From: Azorhizobium sp965227945
GTDB taxonomy: Bacteria; Pseudomonadota; Alphaproteobacteria; Rhizobiales; Xanthobacteraceae
Reading direction: 5' to 3'
DNA length: 64,000 nt
Assembly (NCBI GenBank): GCA_965227945.1
Contig: CBDDGQ010000006.1
Coordinates: forward strand, 310,001 to 374,000
This document shows, one piece after another, positions 50,663-59,417 of this stretch (its first letter is position 1; every line of letters begins with the position of its first letter). The notes below the pieces were generated by a model. That model saw only the letters and a list, made by a program, of their open reading frames with translations. It did no database searches and was not told the DNA's origin. The translations under genes and the position numbers were made by a program.

Positions 50663-51541
50663 ATGAGCATCCGACCGCGCCGTAGCGTGCTGTACATGCC
50701 CGGATCCAATGCGCGGGCCTTGGAGAAGGCCAAGTCGCTGCCCTGCGACGGCCTGATTCTCGATCTGGAAGATGCCGTCGCCCCCGATGCCAAGCTGGAG
50801 GCGCGCACCCGTGTGGCCGAGGCGGTGCAGGCCGGCGGCTTCGGGCCGCGGGAAGTGGTCATCCGCGTCAATGGCCTGGATACGGCCTGGGGCTATGACG
50901 ACCTCACCGCCGCCATTGCGGCGGCGCCCGATGCGATCCTTATTCCCAAGGTGCAGGACCCCGAGCAATTGCTTGTGGTCGGCCGCCGGCTGGAGGCGCT
51001 GGGCGCCCCCGCCCACATCCAGGTGTGGGCGATGATCGAGACCCCCCTAGCCATCCTCGACATCAAGGCGGTGGCCCAGGCCGCCCGCGATCCGCTCACC
51101 CGGCTGGCGGTGTTCGTGCTGGGCACCAATGATCTGGCCAAGGAAACCCGCGCCGCCCTCATTCCCGGCCGCGCCCCCATGGTGGGCTGGCTGATGACCG
51201 TGCTCGCCGCCGGCCATGCCTTCGGCATCGACGTGCTGGACGGGGTGTGGAACCAGTTCCAGGACCAGGACGGCTTTCGGGCCGAATGCGCCCAGGGCGT
51301 GGAGATGGGCATGGACGGCAAGACCCTGATCCACCCCAGCCAGATCGAGCCCTGCAATGTCGCCTTCAGCCCGCCGGAGGCGGAAGTGACCCGCGCCCGC
51401 GCCATCATCGCCCTGTTCGACCAGCCGGAGAATGCCGGCAAGGGGGTGCTGCAGATGGATGGGCGCATGGTGGAACGCATGCACGCGGACATGGCCCGTC
51501 GCACCGTGGCCCTGGCCGATGCCATCGCCGGGCGGGCCTGA
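50663..51541 (+). CDS. CitE/Mcl-family CoA ester lyase or malyl-CoA thioesterase
   Basis: 292 residues, TIM-barrel. RSVLYMPGSNARALEKAKSL, then ILDLEDAVAPDAK (Mg-binding Asp/Glu), VIRVNGLDTAWGYDD and the later MDGKTLIHPSQIEPCN are the family signature. The short length and the NARALEKAK start resemble Mcl2, the (3S)-malyl-CoA thioesterase of the ethylmalonyl-CoA pathway, more than longer Mcl1 lyases. The nearby mesaconyl-CoA hydratase supports this. GAGGGGAG upstream supports the ATG at 50663. Exact reaction not certain. Confidence 0.88.
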   Translation: MSIRPRRSVLYMPGSNARALEKAKSLPCDGLILDLEDAVAPDAKLEARTRVAEAVQAGGFGPREVVIRVNGLDTAWGYDDLTAAIAAAPDAILIPKVQDPEQLLVVGRRLEALGAPAHIQVWAMIETPLAILDIKAVAQAARDPLTRLAVFVLGTNDLAKETRAALIPGRAPMVGWLMTVLAAGHAFGIDVLDGVWNQFQDQDGFRAECAQGVEMGMDGKTLIHPSQIEPCNVAFSPPEAEVTRARAIIALFDQPENAGKGVLQMDGRMVERMHADMARRTVALADAIAGRA

Positions 51542-51545
51542 TCCC

Positions 51546-52235
51546 ATGGCGCTCAACATCGTGATGCTGGCCTATCCCCAGATGACCCAGCTGGACCTCA
51601 CCGCTCCCTTCGAGGTGTTCGCGCGCCTGCCCGGCGCCAAGGTGGATCTGGTGTGGAAGCTGCCGGGGCCAGTGACGGATTCTTCCGGCCTGCGCCTGCT
51701 GCCCAGCGCCACCTTTGCCGACGTGTCGGTGTGCGACGTGCTGTTCGTCCCCGGCGGGCCGGGGCAACTGGCGCTGATGGAGGATGACGAGACCCTGGAC
51801 TTCCTGCGCGATATGGCTGGCCGGGCGCAATATGTCACCTCGGTGTGCACCGGCTCGCTGGTGCTGGCGGCGGCGGGGCTGCTGACCGGCTACCGCGCCA
51901 CCTGCCATTGGCTGTCGCTGGAGCAACTGGCGCTGTTCGGCGCGGAGCCGGTGTCCGAGCGGGTCGTGGTGGACCGCAACCGCATCACCGGCGCGGGGGT
52001 CACCTCCGGCATCGATTTCGCGTTGCAGATGGCGGAGATCATCGCCGGCAGCGCGGAAGCCCGCCGGATCGGCCTCAGCATCGAATATGACCCCGAGCCG
52101 CCATTCGAAACCCTGCGGGACACCGACCCGCTTCTGGTGGCGGCGGTGCGGGAGCGCACGGCGGCCTTCCAGCAGCGGCGCACGGAAGTGGCGCAAAAGG
52201 TCGCCGCCCAGATGGCCGCGCGGCCGCGGCCCTAG
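51546..52235 (+). CDS. DJ-1/PfpI family protein
   Basis: 229 residues, starts 4 bp after the lyase stop. The nucleophile elbow is VTSVCTGSLVLAAAGLLTGY with Cys at ~101. VLFVPGGPGQLALMEDDETL and GVTSGIDFALQMAEIIAG complete the isonitrile hydratase/InhA-like subfamily pattern. Could be an isocyanide hydratase or a glyoxalase III-like enzyme. Ends in a short hairpin-forming repeat. Confidence 0.88.
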   Translation: MALNIVMLAYPQMTQLDLTAPFEVFARLPGAKVDLVWKLPGPVTDSSGLRLLPSATFADVSVCDVLFVPGGPGQLALMEDDETLDFLRDMAGRAQYVTSVCTGSLVLAAAGLLTGYRATCHWLSLEQLALFGAEPVSERVVVDRNRITGAGVTSGIDFALQMAEIIAGSAEARRIGLSIEYDPEPPFETLRDTDPLLVAAVRERTAAFQQRRTEVAQKVAAQMAARPRP

Positions 52236-52287
52236 CCGCCCGGACATCAGACACAGCGTCGGCGCACGCCAGACATCTTCAACCTAC

Positions 52288-52309
52288 GCCGCGGCCCTAG
52301 CCGCGGCGC
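52288..52309 (+). other. Short palindrome after DJ-1 gene
   Basis: GCCGCGGC-CCTA-GCCGCGGC forms an 8-bp perfect hairpin. Its left part repeats 17 bp found across the DJ-1 stop codon (52223-52239). No T-run follows, so a terminator role is doubtful. Confidence 0.4.
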
Positions 52310-52340
52310 CTGTCCTCTCTGTTTCTCGGATCCACGCGCG

Positions 52341-52544
52341 ATGAAGCTCTATCGCTACCTCACCGGCCCCGACGACAACGCCTTCTGCAAGCGCGTGTCT
52401 GCAGCTCTCAACAAGGGCTGGCAATTGCACGGCGCCCCCACCCTCACCTTCGACCCCCTCAAGGGCCGGGTGATCTGCGGCCAGGCCATCGTCAAGGATG
52501 CGCCCGGCGAATGGACCGACGACGTGGTGCTCTCGGACCACTAG
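52341..52544 (+). CDS. DUF1737 family small protein
   Basis: 67 residues. MKLYRYLTGPDDNAFCKRVS, then ALNKGWQLHGAPTLTFD and the C-terminal VICGQAIVKDAPGE are typical DUF1737. Soluble, unknown function. Its stop overlaps the convergent CDF transporter gene by 4 bp. Confidence 0.85.
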   Translation: MKLYRYLTGPDDNAFCKRVSAALNKGWQLHGAPTLTFDPLKGRVICGQAIVKDAPGEWTDDVVLSDH

Positions 52545-53470
52545 GCCAAAGCGGGCGGAGCCTCGGTCAGGTCTTCGGGCTCGGCGGCGCGGGGCATCAG
52601 GACGATGGACACGTCCACCTCATCGCCAGCCTGGGCGAATTCCTGCACCACCGCGGCGCTGATACCCGCAGCGGCGGCGCGGGCCTGCCCCACGGTCCAG
52701 GCCGAATCAAAGCCCAGATGCAGGTCGACCATCATCTTGCCGCCGTGCTGGCGGGTGCGGATGTCGCCCAATTCCTCGAAGTCGTCGAAATGGCTGGCCA
52801 GCGCCCGCAGGATCCGCATCTGGCCGGCTTCGCCGATCGCTTGGTCGAGCAGGGAGCCGATGGAATTGGTCATCATCTCGAAGATGTTGAACACCATCAG
52901 GCCGATCACCAGGAAGGAGGCCAGCGGGTCGAGATAGGACACCCAGTGGATGTGCTCGAAGGTCGAGGTGATGACCGTGACCAGGAACACCGAGCCGCTC
53001 GACACCGCGGAAATGAAATGCACGCGGGCCTGCGCGGCGACCACCGGCGAATGGGTCTCGTGCGACACCCGGCGCGCCTTGCGGTTCAGGAAGACATTGC
53101 CCGCCACCGCCACCGCCGTCACCGCCAGGCCGAGCCCGGCGCCGCTGACCGGCTCAGGATGGAGCACGCCCTCGATGGCCCGCATGCCGGCGATGATGAC
53201 CAGCACCACCTGCAGCACCGCGATCATCAGCTCCGCCAGATTCTCCAGCTTGCCGAGGCCATAAGCGTATTTGCCGCGCTCCCGGCCATGGGCGATGCGC
53301 AGCACCAGCCAGCAGGTGGTGAGCGAGGTCAGGTCGAACGAGGTGGCCAACAGGTCGGTCAACACCGCGGCCGAATTGGTCATGGTGGCGGCGAGAATGT
53401 AAAACGGAAACAGGCAGGCCACGAACACCATTGCCTGGAAGGATAATTTTTGACTGGCCGAACCTGACAC
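52541..53470 (-). CDS. CDF-family cation transporter homologue
   Basis: 309 residues. Six helices can be drawn (AMVFVACLFPFYILAATMTN, then TDLLATSFDLTSLTTCWLVL, etc.) and a C-terminal cytosolic ferredoxin-like domain with VDLHLGFDSAWTV. The usual TM5 metal motif HxxxD reads HFISA here, lacking the Asp, and TM2 lacks the usual His. The fold is clear, but the metal site is atypical, so it may carry another cation or none. GTG at 53470 with GAGGGGG upstream is preferred over longer frames. Confidence 0.8.
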   Translation of the reverse strand: MSGSASQKLSFQAMVFVACLFPFYILAATMTNSAAVLTDLLATSFDLTSLTTCWLVLRIAHGRERGKYAYGLGKLENLAELMIAVLQVVLVIIAGMRAIEGVLHPEPVSGAGLGLAVTAVAVAGNVFLNRKARRVSHETHSPVVAAQARVHFISAVSSGSVFLVTVITSTFEHIHWVSYLDPLASFLVIGLMVFNIFEMMTNSIGSLLDQAIGEAGQMRILRALASHFDDFEELGDIRTRQHGGKMMVDLHLGFDSAWTVGQARAAAAGISAAVVQEFAQAGDEVDVSIVLMPRAAEPEDLTEAPPALA

Positions 53471-53621
53471 GCGCCCGCCCCCTCTGAATTCTCCAGCCAA
53501 AGGACCGTGGGTGGCCTGCAAGGTCAAGCGCCGCGTGGCGACAGAGGCCCCCGGATGCCGCTTTTCCCCGGTTGCGCTGCACGGATGGCGCTGCAAACAT
53601 GGGCGCAACAGGGGGACGGGC

Positions 53622-54671
53622 ATGACCAAGACGAATGCGGGTAATTTCTTCGAGGATTTCGCCCTCGGTCAGGTGATCCGGCACGCTACGCCGCGCACCA
53701 TCACCACCGGCGATGTGGCGCTCTATAGCGCGCTCTATGGCACCCGTTTCGCCGTCCAGTCCGCCGACAGCTTCGCCGAGGCCATCGGCTATCCCCGCGC
53801 GCCGGTGGATGACCTCCTCGTGTTCCATGTGGTGTTCGGCAAGACCGTGCCGGACATCTCGCTGAACGCCATCGCTAATCTCGGCTATGCGGGCGGGCGC
53901 TTTCTGGCCCCGGTCTATCCCGGCGACACGCTGACTGCCGTGTCCGAGGTCATCGGGTTGCGGGAGAACTCCAACGGGCAGAGCGGCGTGGTCTATGTGC
54001 GCTCCACCGGCTTCAACCAGGACGGCACCGAGGTGGTGGACTATGTGCGGTGGGTGATGGTGCGCAAGCGCGACCCCAAGGCCACCGCGCTGGAGACCCA
54101 TGTGCCCTCCCTGCCCGCCGCCTTGGCGGCCGATGCGTTGGGGGATGCGGTGCCGCCGCTCGACATCGAAGCGTGGCGCTTCGACCTGTCGGGCAGCCCC
54201 TATCGGTTTGCCGATTATGCGGTGGGTGAGCGGATCGACCATGTGGACGGCGCCACGGTGGAGGAGGCGGAGCACATGATCGCCACCCGCCTCTACCAGA
54301 ACACGGCCAAGGTGCATTTCAACCAATATACCGAAGGTCAGGGCCGATTCGGCCGCCGCCTGATCTACGGCGGGCACGTCATCTCGCTGGCCCGCGCGCT
54401 GTCGTTCAACGGCCTGTCCAACGCCTTCCACGTGGCCGCCATCAATGGCGGACGGCACGTGGCGCCGTTGTTCGCCGACCTCACCGTGTTTGCCTGGAGC
54501 GAGATCCTGGACGCGCAGGAAATCTCCGGCCGCGATGATGTGGGCGCCCTGCGCCTGCGCACCATCGCCACCAAGGACCAGCCCTGCGCCGACCTGCCGT
54601 TCAAGCTCGAGGACGACTATGACCCCAGCGTCATCCTGGACCTGGACTACTGGGTCCTGATCCCGCGCTGA
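53622..54671 (+). CDS. mch: Mesaconyl-CoA hydratase (MaoC fold)
   Basis: 349 residues, two hotdog-fold halves. NFFEDFALGQVIRHATPRTI, then DDLLVFHVVFGKTVPDISLN, YAGGRFLAPVYPGDTLTAVS, and the second half with EHMIATRLYQNTAKVHFNQY and GRRLIYGGHVISLARALSFN are the pattern of beta-methylmalyl-CoA dehydratase (mch, also mcd). It hydrates mesaconyl-CoA to (2R,3S)-beta-methylmalyl-CoA in the ethylmalonyl-CoA pathway. ATG at 53622 from family length. Divergent from the CDF gene. Confidence 0.9.
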   Translation: MTKTNAGNFFEDFALGQVIRHATPRTITTGDVALYSALYGTRFAVQSADSFAEAIGYPRAPVDDLLVFHVVFGKTVPDISLNAIANLGYAGGRFLAPVYPGDTLTAVSEVIGLRENSNGQSGVVYVRSTGFNQDGTEVVDYVRWVMVRKRDPKATALETHVPSLPAALAADALGDAVPPLDIEAWRFDLSGSPYRFADYAVGERIDHVDGATVEEAEHMIATRLYQNTAKVHFNQYTEGQGRFGRRLIYGGHVISLARALSFNGLSNAFHVAAINGGRHVAPLFADLTVFAWSEILDAQEISGRDDVGALRLRTIATKDQPCADLPFKLEDDYDPSVILDLDYWVLIPR

Positions 54672-55095
54672 GCCTCCGCCCCTCACAAAAACACGCATGG
54701 GGCCCGCGCACCCCGCCCCCGCGGGGCGCGAGGCCATCACGCGCGTGCGCCCCCTGAACGCACCCGCGCCGCAAAAGCCGCGCCAGGGCTGGATCTCGCG
54801 CGAGATGACGCTGGGTTAAGTCGTTGTTTCCTCTATGCATTCCCCTACGTGACGACTTGCGTGACCGGTCAAGGTCTGCTGATCTGCTGAACTGTATTTT
54901 GGATTTGGCATACCAGATGGGCTCCCTGTGGGGAGTGGATGTCTGCGCCGAAGAGGGTCTGACCACGCCAAAGACCCTCGTCTGGCGCCTGTCTGGTGGC
55001 TTCAGTTCAACAATTCCCAAGCCCTTCTCCGAAGGCGGATGGGTTCCTAAGGCCACCCAAGATGGCCGCCTTCACGGAAACGCACGAGGTTCGAC
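54672..55095 (+). promoter_or_regulatory. Promoter region of OFA antiporter with GntR-like operator
   Basis: 424 bp, no gene. TGGCATACCA at 54906-54915 is one base from the TGGTATACCA palindrome bound by FCD-type GntR regulators of carboxylate genes. The regulator is not in the window and no clear -35/-10 was found. Confidence 0.4.
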
Positions 55096-56409
55096 ATGCA
55101 AGAATCCGCTTCCCAGGCGAGCAATAGGCAGCGCTGGGTCCAATTGATCTGTGGCGTCGTCTGTATGGCGATGATCGCGAACCTCCAGTATGGCTGGACG
55201 CTGTTCGTGGATCCCATCGAGGCTAAGCACCAGTGGGGCCGCGCCGCGATCCAACTGGCCTTCACCATCTTCGTCCTCACCGAGACCTGGCTGGTGCCCA
55301 TCGAAGCCTGGTTCGTGGACCGCTACGGTCCCCGCGTGGTGCTGATGTTCGGCGCGGTGATGATCGCCGCCGCCTGGTCGCTCAATTCCATCGCCACCTC
55401 GCTGCCGATCCTCTATGCCGCCGCTGTGGTGGCCGGCATCGGCGCCGGCGCCGTCTACGGCACCTGCGTGGGCAATGCGCTGAAGTGGTTCCCGCACAAC
55501 CGCGGCCTGGCCGCCGGCATCACCGCCGCGGGCTTTGGCGCCGGCGCAGCCATCACCGTTGTGCCGATCGCCCACATGATCGCGGCCTCAGGCTACGAAA
55601 CGGCCTTCCTCACCTTCGGCATCGGCCAGGGCGCCATCGTCTTCGTGCTGTCGTTCCTGGTGCGCAAGCCGCCGGGCACCATGCCCGCCCCCAAGAAGGT
55701 CTCCAGCCTGCCGCAGAGCAAGGTCAACTATCCGCCCCGCGCAGCCCTGGGCAAGCCGGTGTTCTGGCTGCTGTATGTGATGTTCGTCATGGTCGCCTCC
55801 GGCGGCTTGATGGCGGCAGCGCAGATCGGTCCCATCGCCCATGACTTCAAGGTCGCCGATGTGCCGGTGAGCCTGCTGGGCGTGCAGATGGCCGCACTGA
55901 CCTTCGCCATCTCCCTGGATCGGATCTTCGATGGCTGCGGACGGCCCCTGTTCGGCTGGGTATCAGACAATATCGGCCGCGAGAACACCATGTTCATCGC
56001 CTTCACGGTGGCCGCCGGCTCGCTGCTGATGCTGGTCTACCAGGGCCAGAACCCGATCGTGTTCGTCCTGTTCACCGCCTTGTTCTTCGGGGTGTTCGGC
56101 GAGATTTACTCCTTGTTCCCCGCCACCTGTGGCGACACCTTCGGCTCCAAGTTCGCCGCCACCAACGCCGGCATGCTCTACACCGCCAAGGGCACCGCCG
56201 CCCTGCTGGTGCCGCTGGCGAGCCTAGTGGCGGTGCGCCTCGGCTGGTCCGCCGTCTTCGCCATCGCCATGTGCCTCAACCTCACGGCGGCCTTCCTCGC
56301 CATGTTCGTGCTGAAGCCGCTGCGGGCCCGCTTTATCGCCCGCTCCGCCGTGGAAGCCGCCCAGGCGCCCGCCGCGCCGGTGTGGCAGGGCTCTGAAGCC
56401 ACCCACTGA
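55096..56409 (+). CDS. Oxalate/formate antiporter family MFS transporter
   Basis: 437 residues, about 12 helices. LICGVVCMAMIANLQYGWTLF at the start, VYGTCVGNALKWFPHNRGLA and FGAGAAITVVPIAHMI, then RIFDGCGRPLFGWVSDNIGREN and a C-terminal tail are typical of the OxlT-like OFA family. Exchanges oxalate for formate or related carboxylates. Ends in a strong terminator. The short C-terminus ends AAPVWQGSEATH. Confidence 0.93.
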   Translation: MQESASQASNRQRWVQLICGVVCMAMIANLQYGWTLFVDPIEAKHQWGRAAIQLAFTIFVLTETWLVPIEAWFVDRYGPRVVLMFGAVMIAAAWSLNSIATSLPILYAAAVVAGIGAGAVYGTCVGNALKWFPHNRGLAAGITAAGFGAGAAITVVPIAHMIAASGYETAFLTFGIGQGAIVFVLSFLVRKPPGTMPAPKKVSSLPQSKVNYPPRAALGKPVFWLLYVMFVMVASGGLMAAAQIGPIAHDFKVADVPVSLLGVQMAALTFAISLDRIFDGCGRPLFGWVSDNIGRENTMFIAFTVAAGSLLMLVYQGQNPIVFVLFTALFFGVFGEIYSLFPATCGDTFGSKFAATNAGMLYTAKGTAALLVPLASLVAVRLGWSAVFAIAMCLNLTAAFLAMFVLKPLRARFIARSAVEAAQAPAAPVWQGSEATH

Positions 56410-56442
56410 TGCGGTAGCGGTTCACACCGCCCGCCCCGCTCA

Positions 56443-56486
56443 CGGCCCGCCGGATCACGTGTGATCCGGCGGGCCGATCTGTTTCC
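56443..56486 (+). terminator. Terminator after OFA antiporter
   Basis: Perfect 16-bp inverted repeat CGGCCCGCCGGATCAC/GTGATCCGGCGGGCCG (two bases between) 34 bp beyond the stop, followed by ATCTGTTTCC. It may act for both convergent genes. Confidence 0.75.
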
Positions 56487-56601
56487 AGGGCCTGCACTCA
56501 CAGACAGATCGAGGTCCAGCTGCGGTCCTGCTCGTCGGAGGGCGCTCCCCTCCGGGATCAAACCTCGGCCCGGTGCGTGCCGGGGACGACCGCACGTCCG
56601 C

Positions 56602-57642
56602 TCAGCGGGGAACCGACGGGCTCCCCTGCCCGCCAGTGCGGGCGCGCAGCGGAGACGGCAGCGGCAGCGGCACCGCAGCCACCGTGCCCGTCGCTGCGGT
56701 GGTGGACAGCGTATAGCGCGAGAAGAAGGCCCAGGATTCGGCGCCGGCATCGATGTCGCGGTTGCGCAGGCCGAGGAACGGCGTCGCCAGTTCCACCGTG
56801 GTCTTCACCCGCGCCGGCGATTGATGGCCACCCCGCTCCACCCGGTAGAGCGCGACCTCCCCGACCCCGTCGCACCGGCTCCAGCGCCGCAGCGAGACGG
56901 TGGTGCCGTCAAAGCGATCCAGATCCGGCAGATCCTTCGCCTCGGAGGTCTCGCACCCATCCAGCGTGGCGAACAGCTCGGCACTGTCGGGGGCAGACAG
57001 GGTCGCGCCCACAGGGGTCCAGAAGCCATCCCAGGCCACCACCGCATCGGCCGTGCCGTGGATGAACATGATCGGCACCGGCCGGCTCGGGCGGCATTCC
57101 TCGCGATAGTTCGCGGGCGCCGTGGCCATGATCACGGAATAGGCCGCATACAGGTCCGCATGCTCGCAGGCCATGCGCTCCACCATGAAGCCGCCGTTGG
57201 AAATGCCCATGAGATAGATGCGGTTGGGATCGGCGATGCCGTCGGCCACCAACGTCTGGGTCAGCGCCAGGAGAAAGGCGACGTCATCGCCCGGGGTCAG
57301 CATCGCCTTCAGCCGCATGGCGGCGGGCCGGCCGTCATTCCACACCCTGCCGATGCCTTGGGGATAGACGGTGGTGAACCGCTTCTGGCTGGCCGTCTCC
57401 TCCAGCCCGAGATAGCCGCGAAATCCCTCCGCGCTCTCTCCTGCCCCGTGCAATGCGATCACCACCGGCTGCGGCCCCGCAGCGCCAGGCGGAATCGAGA
57501 GGAGATAGCTGCGCTCTTCGCGTCCGACGGTCAGCCGGCGCTCGCCGGATGCCTCCTGCGCCACGGCCGGCAGGGCGAATGATGCGAGCAACAAGCACAA
57601 AACAAGACGCCAGCGAACACGGCCGGCTTCAACAACAGGCAT
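56602..57642 (-). CDS. Secreted PHB-depolymerase-like esterase
   Basis: 346 residues. Signal peptide MPVVEAGRVRWRLVLCLLLA to AVAQ. Alpha/beta hydrolase with VVIALHGAGESAEGFRGYLG (oxyanion), the nucleophile motif LMGISNGGFMVER (GxSxG), IMFIHGTADAVVAWDGFWTP with Asp, and GGHQSP with His. Matches the LpqC/polyhydroxybutyrate depolymerase family (feruloyl esterase-like). Acts outside the inner membrane on polyester or carbohydrate esters. ATG at 57642 is the signal peptide start. Confidence 0.88.
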   Translation of the reverse strand: MPVVEAGRVRWRLVLCLLLASFALPAVAQEASGERRLTVGREERSYLLSIPPGAAGPQPVVIALHGAGESAEGFRGYLGLEETASQKRFTTVYPQGIGRVWNDGRPAAMRLKAMLTPGDDVAFLLALTQTLVADGIADPNRIYLMGISNGGFMVERMACEHADLYAAYSVIMATAPANYREECRPSRPVPIMFIHGTADAVVAWDGFWTPVGATLSAPDSAELFATLDGCETSEAKDLPDLDRFDGTTVSLRRWSRCDGVGEVALYRVERGGHQSPARVKTTVELATPFLGLRNRDIDAGAESWAFFSRYTLSTTAATGTVAAVPLPLPSPLRARTGGQGSPSVPR

Positions 57643-57982
57643 CCCTAAGTCCCCGATGAGTCGGCCGCGTCGGATCCGAGCGTTGACCGAATCAGAGTGT
57701 GCAATCGCCATCCCCACCCCTGACATTTCTGTCTGGCGCGAGGGTTCACGTAAAGCGCCAAGGCGCAACGCACGTTGCTCCGCGCGCCTGGGCCTTATGG
57801 ATCCTGGCCCTGCAACGGGCGATCGGCCCCGCCCGTTCCCGCGCGGACAACGATAGGGCAATCGCGACAGTGTGGCTTTGTTGCCACATGGCGGTACGAC
57901 AATTGCCACATTTGATCTGGCGCAAATATTGATCCGCGCCCGGGGTCCACGTCTTCCCCCAGAATTTGATGGGAGATGGGGC
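57643..57982 (+). promoter_or_regulatory. OmpW promoter region: palindrome and FNR/FixK-like box
   Basis: TGTGGC-N6-GCCACA palindrome at 57871-57888, with TTGCCACAT repeated at 57881 and 57903 (22 bp apart). Then TTG-N8-CAA (TTGATCTGGCGCAA) at 57912-57925, like an FNR/FixK site, 58 bp before the ompW ATG. No gene in this 340 bp. Confidence 0.5.
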
Positions 57983-58690
57983 ATGGTTAGCATTGGAAAC
58001 GCGGCGCGCGGTGGGATTGGCGCGGTCACGGGATTGATGATGGGCTTGGGTTTGGCGACGTTTGGCGCATCGGCGCCGGCAGCCGCCGCCGACCTGGCGG
58101 TGAAGGCGCCGGTCGGCCCGGTGGTGGTCGACACGTGGAACCCCTGGCAGATCCGCCTGCGGGTGACCGGCGTCATCACCAATGACAGCGGCCATGTGAA
58201 CAACGTGGCCGGGTCTGGCATCTCGTCGTCGGACACGGTCATTCCCGAGCTCGATATTTCTTATTACTTCACCCCCAATTGGGCTGTGGAACTGGTCCTG
58301 GGCACCACCTACAGCTACATCGATGGCACCGGCAGCCTGAACGGCCTCGCCGTGGGCAAGACCTGGATCCTGCCGCCGACTCTGTTGCTGCAATATCACT
58401 TCACCAACTTTGGCGCCTTTCAGCCGTATGTGGGCGCTGGCGTGAACTATACCATCTTCTACAGCCAGGACCCCAACCAGGTCACGTCGATGGACATCAA
58501 GAACACCTGGGGCTGGGCCTTGCAGGTGGGCTTCGACTACATGATCGACCGGCATTGGGGTTGGAACGTCGACGTGAAGAAGATCTTCCTGCAGCCCGAC
58601 TTCAACGTGACCGTGGGCACCACGCCGCTGACCGGCTCCACGGCCCTCGACCCCTGGATGATCAGCACCGGCGTGACCTACCGCTTCTGA
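57983..58690 (+). CDS. ompW: OmpW-family outer-membrane protein
   Basis: 235 residues. Signal segment to ASAPAAAADLAV, then WQIRLRVTGVITNDSGHVNN, IPELDISYYFTPNWAVELVL, LLLQYHFTNFGAFQPYVGAG and WGWNVDVKKIFLQPDFNVTV with C-terminal ISTGVTYRF: the OmpW 8-strand barrel. Proposed channel for small hydrophobic compounds. ATG 57983 has GGGAGATGGGG upstream. Followed by a strong terminator. Confidence 0.92.
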   Translation: MVSIGNAARGGIGAVTGLMMGLGLATFGASAPAAAADLAVKAPVGPVVVDTWNPWQIRLRVTGVITNDSGHVNNVAGSGISSSDTVIPELDISYYFTPNWAVELVLGTTYSYIDGTGSLNGLAVGKTWILPPTLLLQYHFTNFGAFQPYVGAGVNYTIFYSQDPNQVTSMDIKNTWGWALQVGFDYMIDRHWGWNVDVKKIFLQPDFNVTVGTTPLTGSTALDPWMISTGVTYRF

Positions 58691-58713
58691 TCCCGACATC
58701 GGCTCCCGAGCCT

Positions 58714-58747
58714 GCGCCAGCGGAGCGTTCCGCTGGCGCTTTTTTTT
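58714..58747 (+). terminator. Strong intrinsic terminator after ompW
   Basis: 11-bp stem GCGCCAGCGGA/TCCGCTGGCGC, short loop, followed by eight T residues, 24 bp after the stop. Confidence 0.92.
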
Positions 58748-59002
58748 GACCCCCGGTGCGAGCGCCCCGGACCCGCCGCGGCGTTGGGCCGGGCGCCGGT
58801 CCCGCCGGCTCCGCGGATGCAAAAGCCCATAGGTTGCAATGCCGCATGCTTGAGGCGCAGGCAGCGCGCGGTCTCAAGGAACCGCTTGGCAGCGGGACGC
58901 CGGGGGGCCATATGGTTCCAATACAGATCAGATCCTCCTTTGGAATCGTTGCGAACTGCCAACGATTGGGATACCTGATCGGTCGATTTCCGGAGGAGGC
59001 CC
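58748..59002 (+). other. sdh leader region
   Basis: 255 bp after the ompW terminator up to sdhC. Contains small inverted repeats TTCCAA/TTGGAA (58916-58945) and CGTTG/CAACG (58947-58964), possibly regulator sites; GGAGGAGG lies directly before sdhC. No clear -35/-10 seen. Confidence 0.35.
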
Positions 59003-59404
59003 ATGGCCGACAGCCCGCCCCGCATTGTGCGCCCGCTCTCTCCCCATCTACAGATCTACCGGCCGCTTTTCACGATGATGATGTCCATCGTGCATCGCAT
59101 CACCGGCTGTGCGCTGTATTTTGGCACCGTTCTCCTGGTCTGGTGGCTGCTGGCCGCCGCCGCCTCGCCCAGCGCCTACAGCCTGTTCGCCAATGTGGCC
59201 GGCTCCTGGTTCGGTCGTCTGGTGCTGCTGGGCTACACCTGGGCTTTGCTGCACCACGCCCTCGGCGGCGTGCGGCATTTCATCTGGGACAGCATCCACG
59301 GCTTCGGCCCGAAGGAGCGCCTGCTCTACGCCCAGGCGACCCTGGCCGGCTCCATCATTCTCACCATCGTGGTCTGGGTCATCGGCCTGGCCGTGAAGGC
59401 CTGA
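59003..59404 (+). CDS. sdhC: Succinate dehydrogenase cytochrome b556 subunit
   Basis: 133 residues, three helices. RPLSPHLQIYRPLFTMMMSI with the early SIVHRITG motif (quinone/haem region), then WALLHHALGGVRHFIWD with the haem His. Anchors SdhAB in the inner membrane. GGAGGAGG directly upstream. First gene of sdhCDAB. Confidence 0.95.
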   Translation: MADSPPRIVRPLSPHLQIYRPLFTMMMSIVHRITGCALYFGTVLLVWWLLAAAASPSAYSLFANVAGSWFGRLVLLGYTWALLHHALGGVRHFIWDSIHGFGPKERLLYAQATLAGSIILTIVVWVIGLAVKA

Positions 59405-59417
59405 GGAGGTACGCCCC

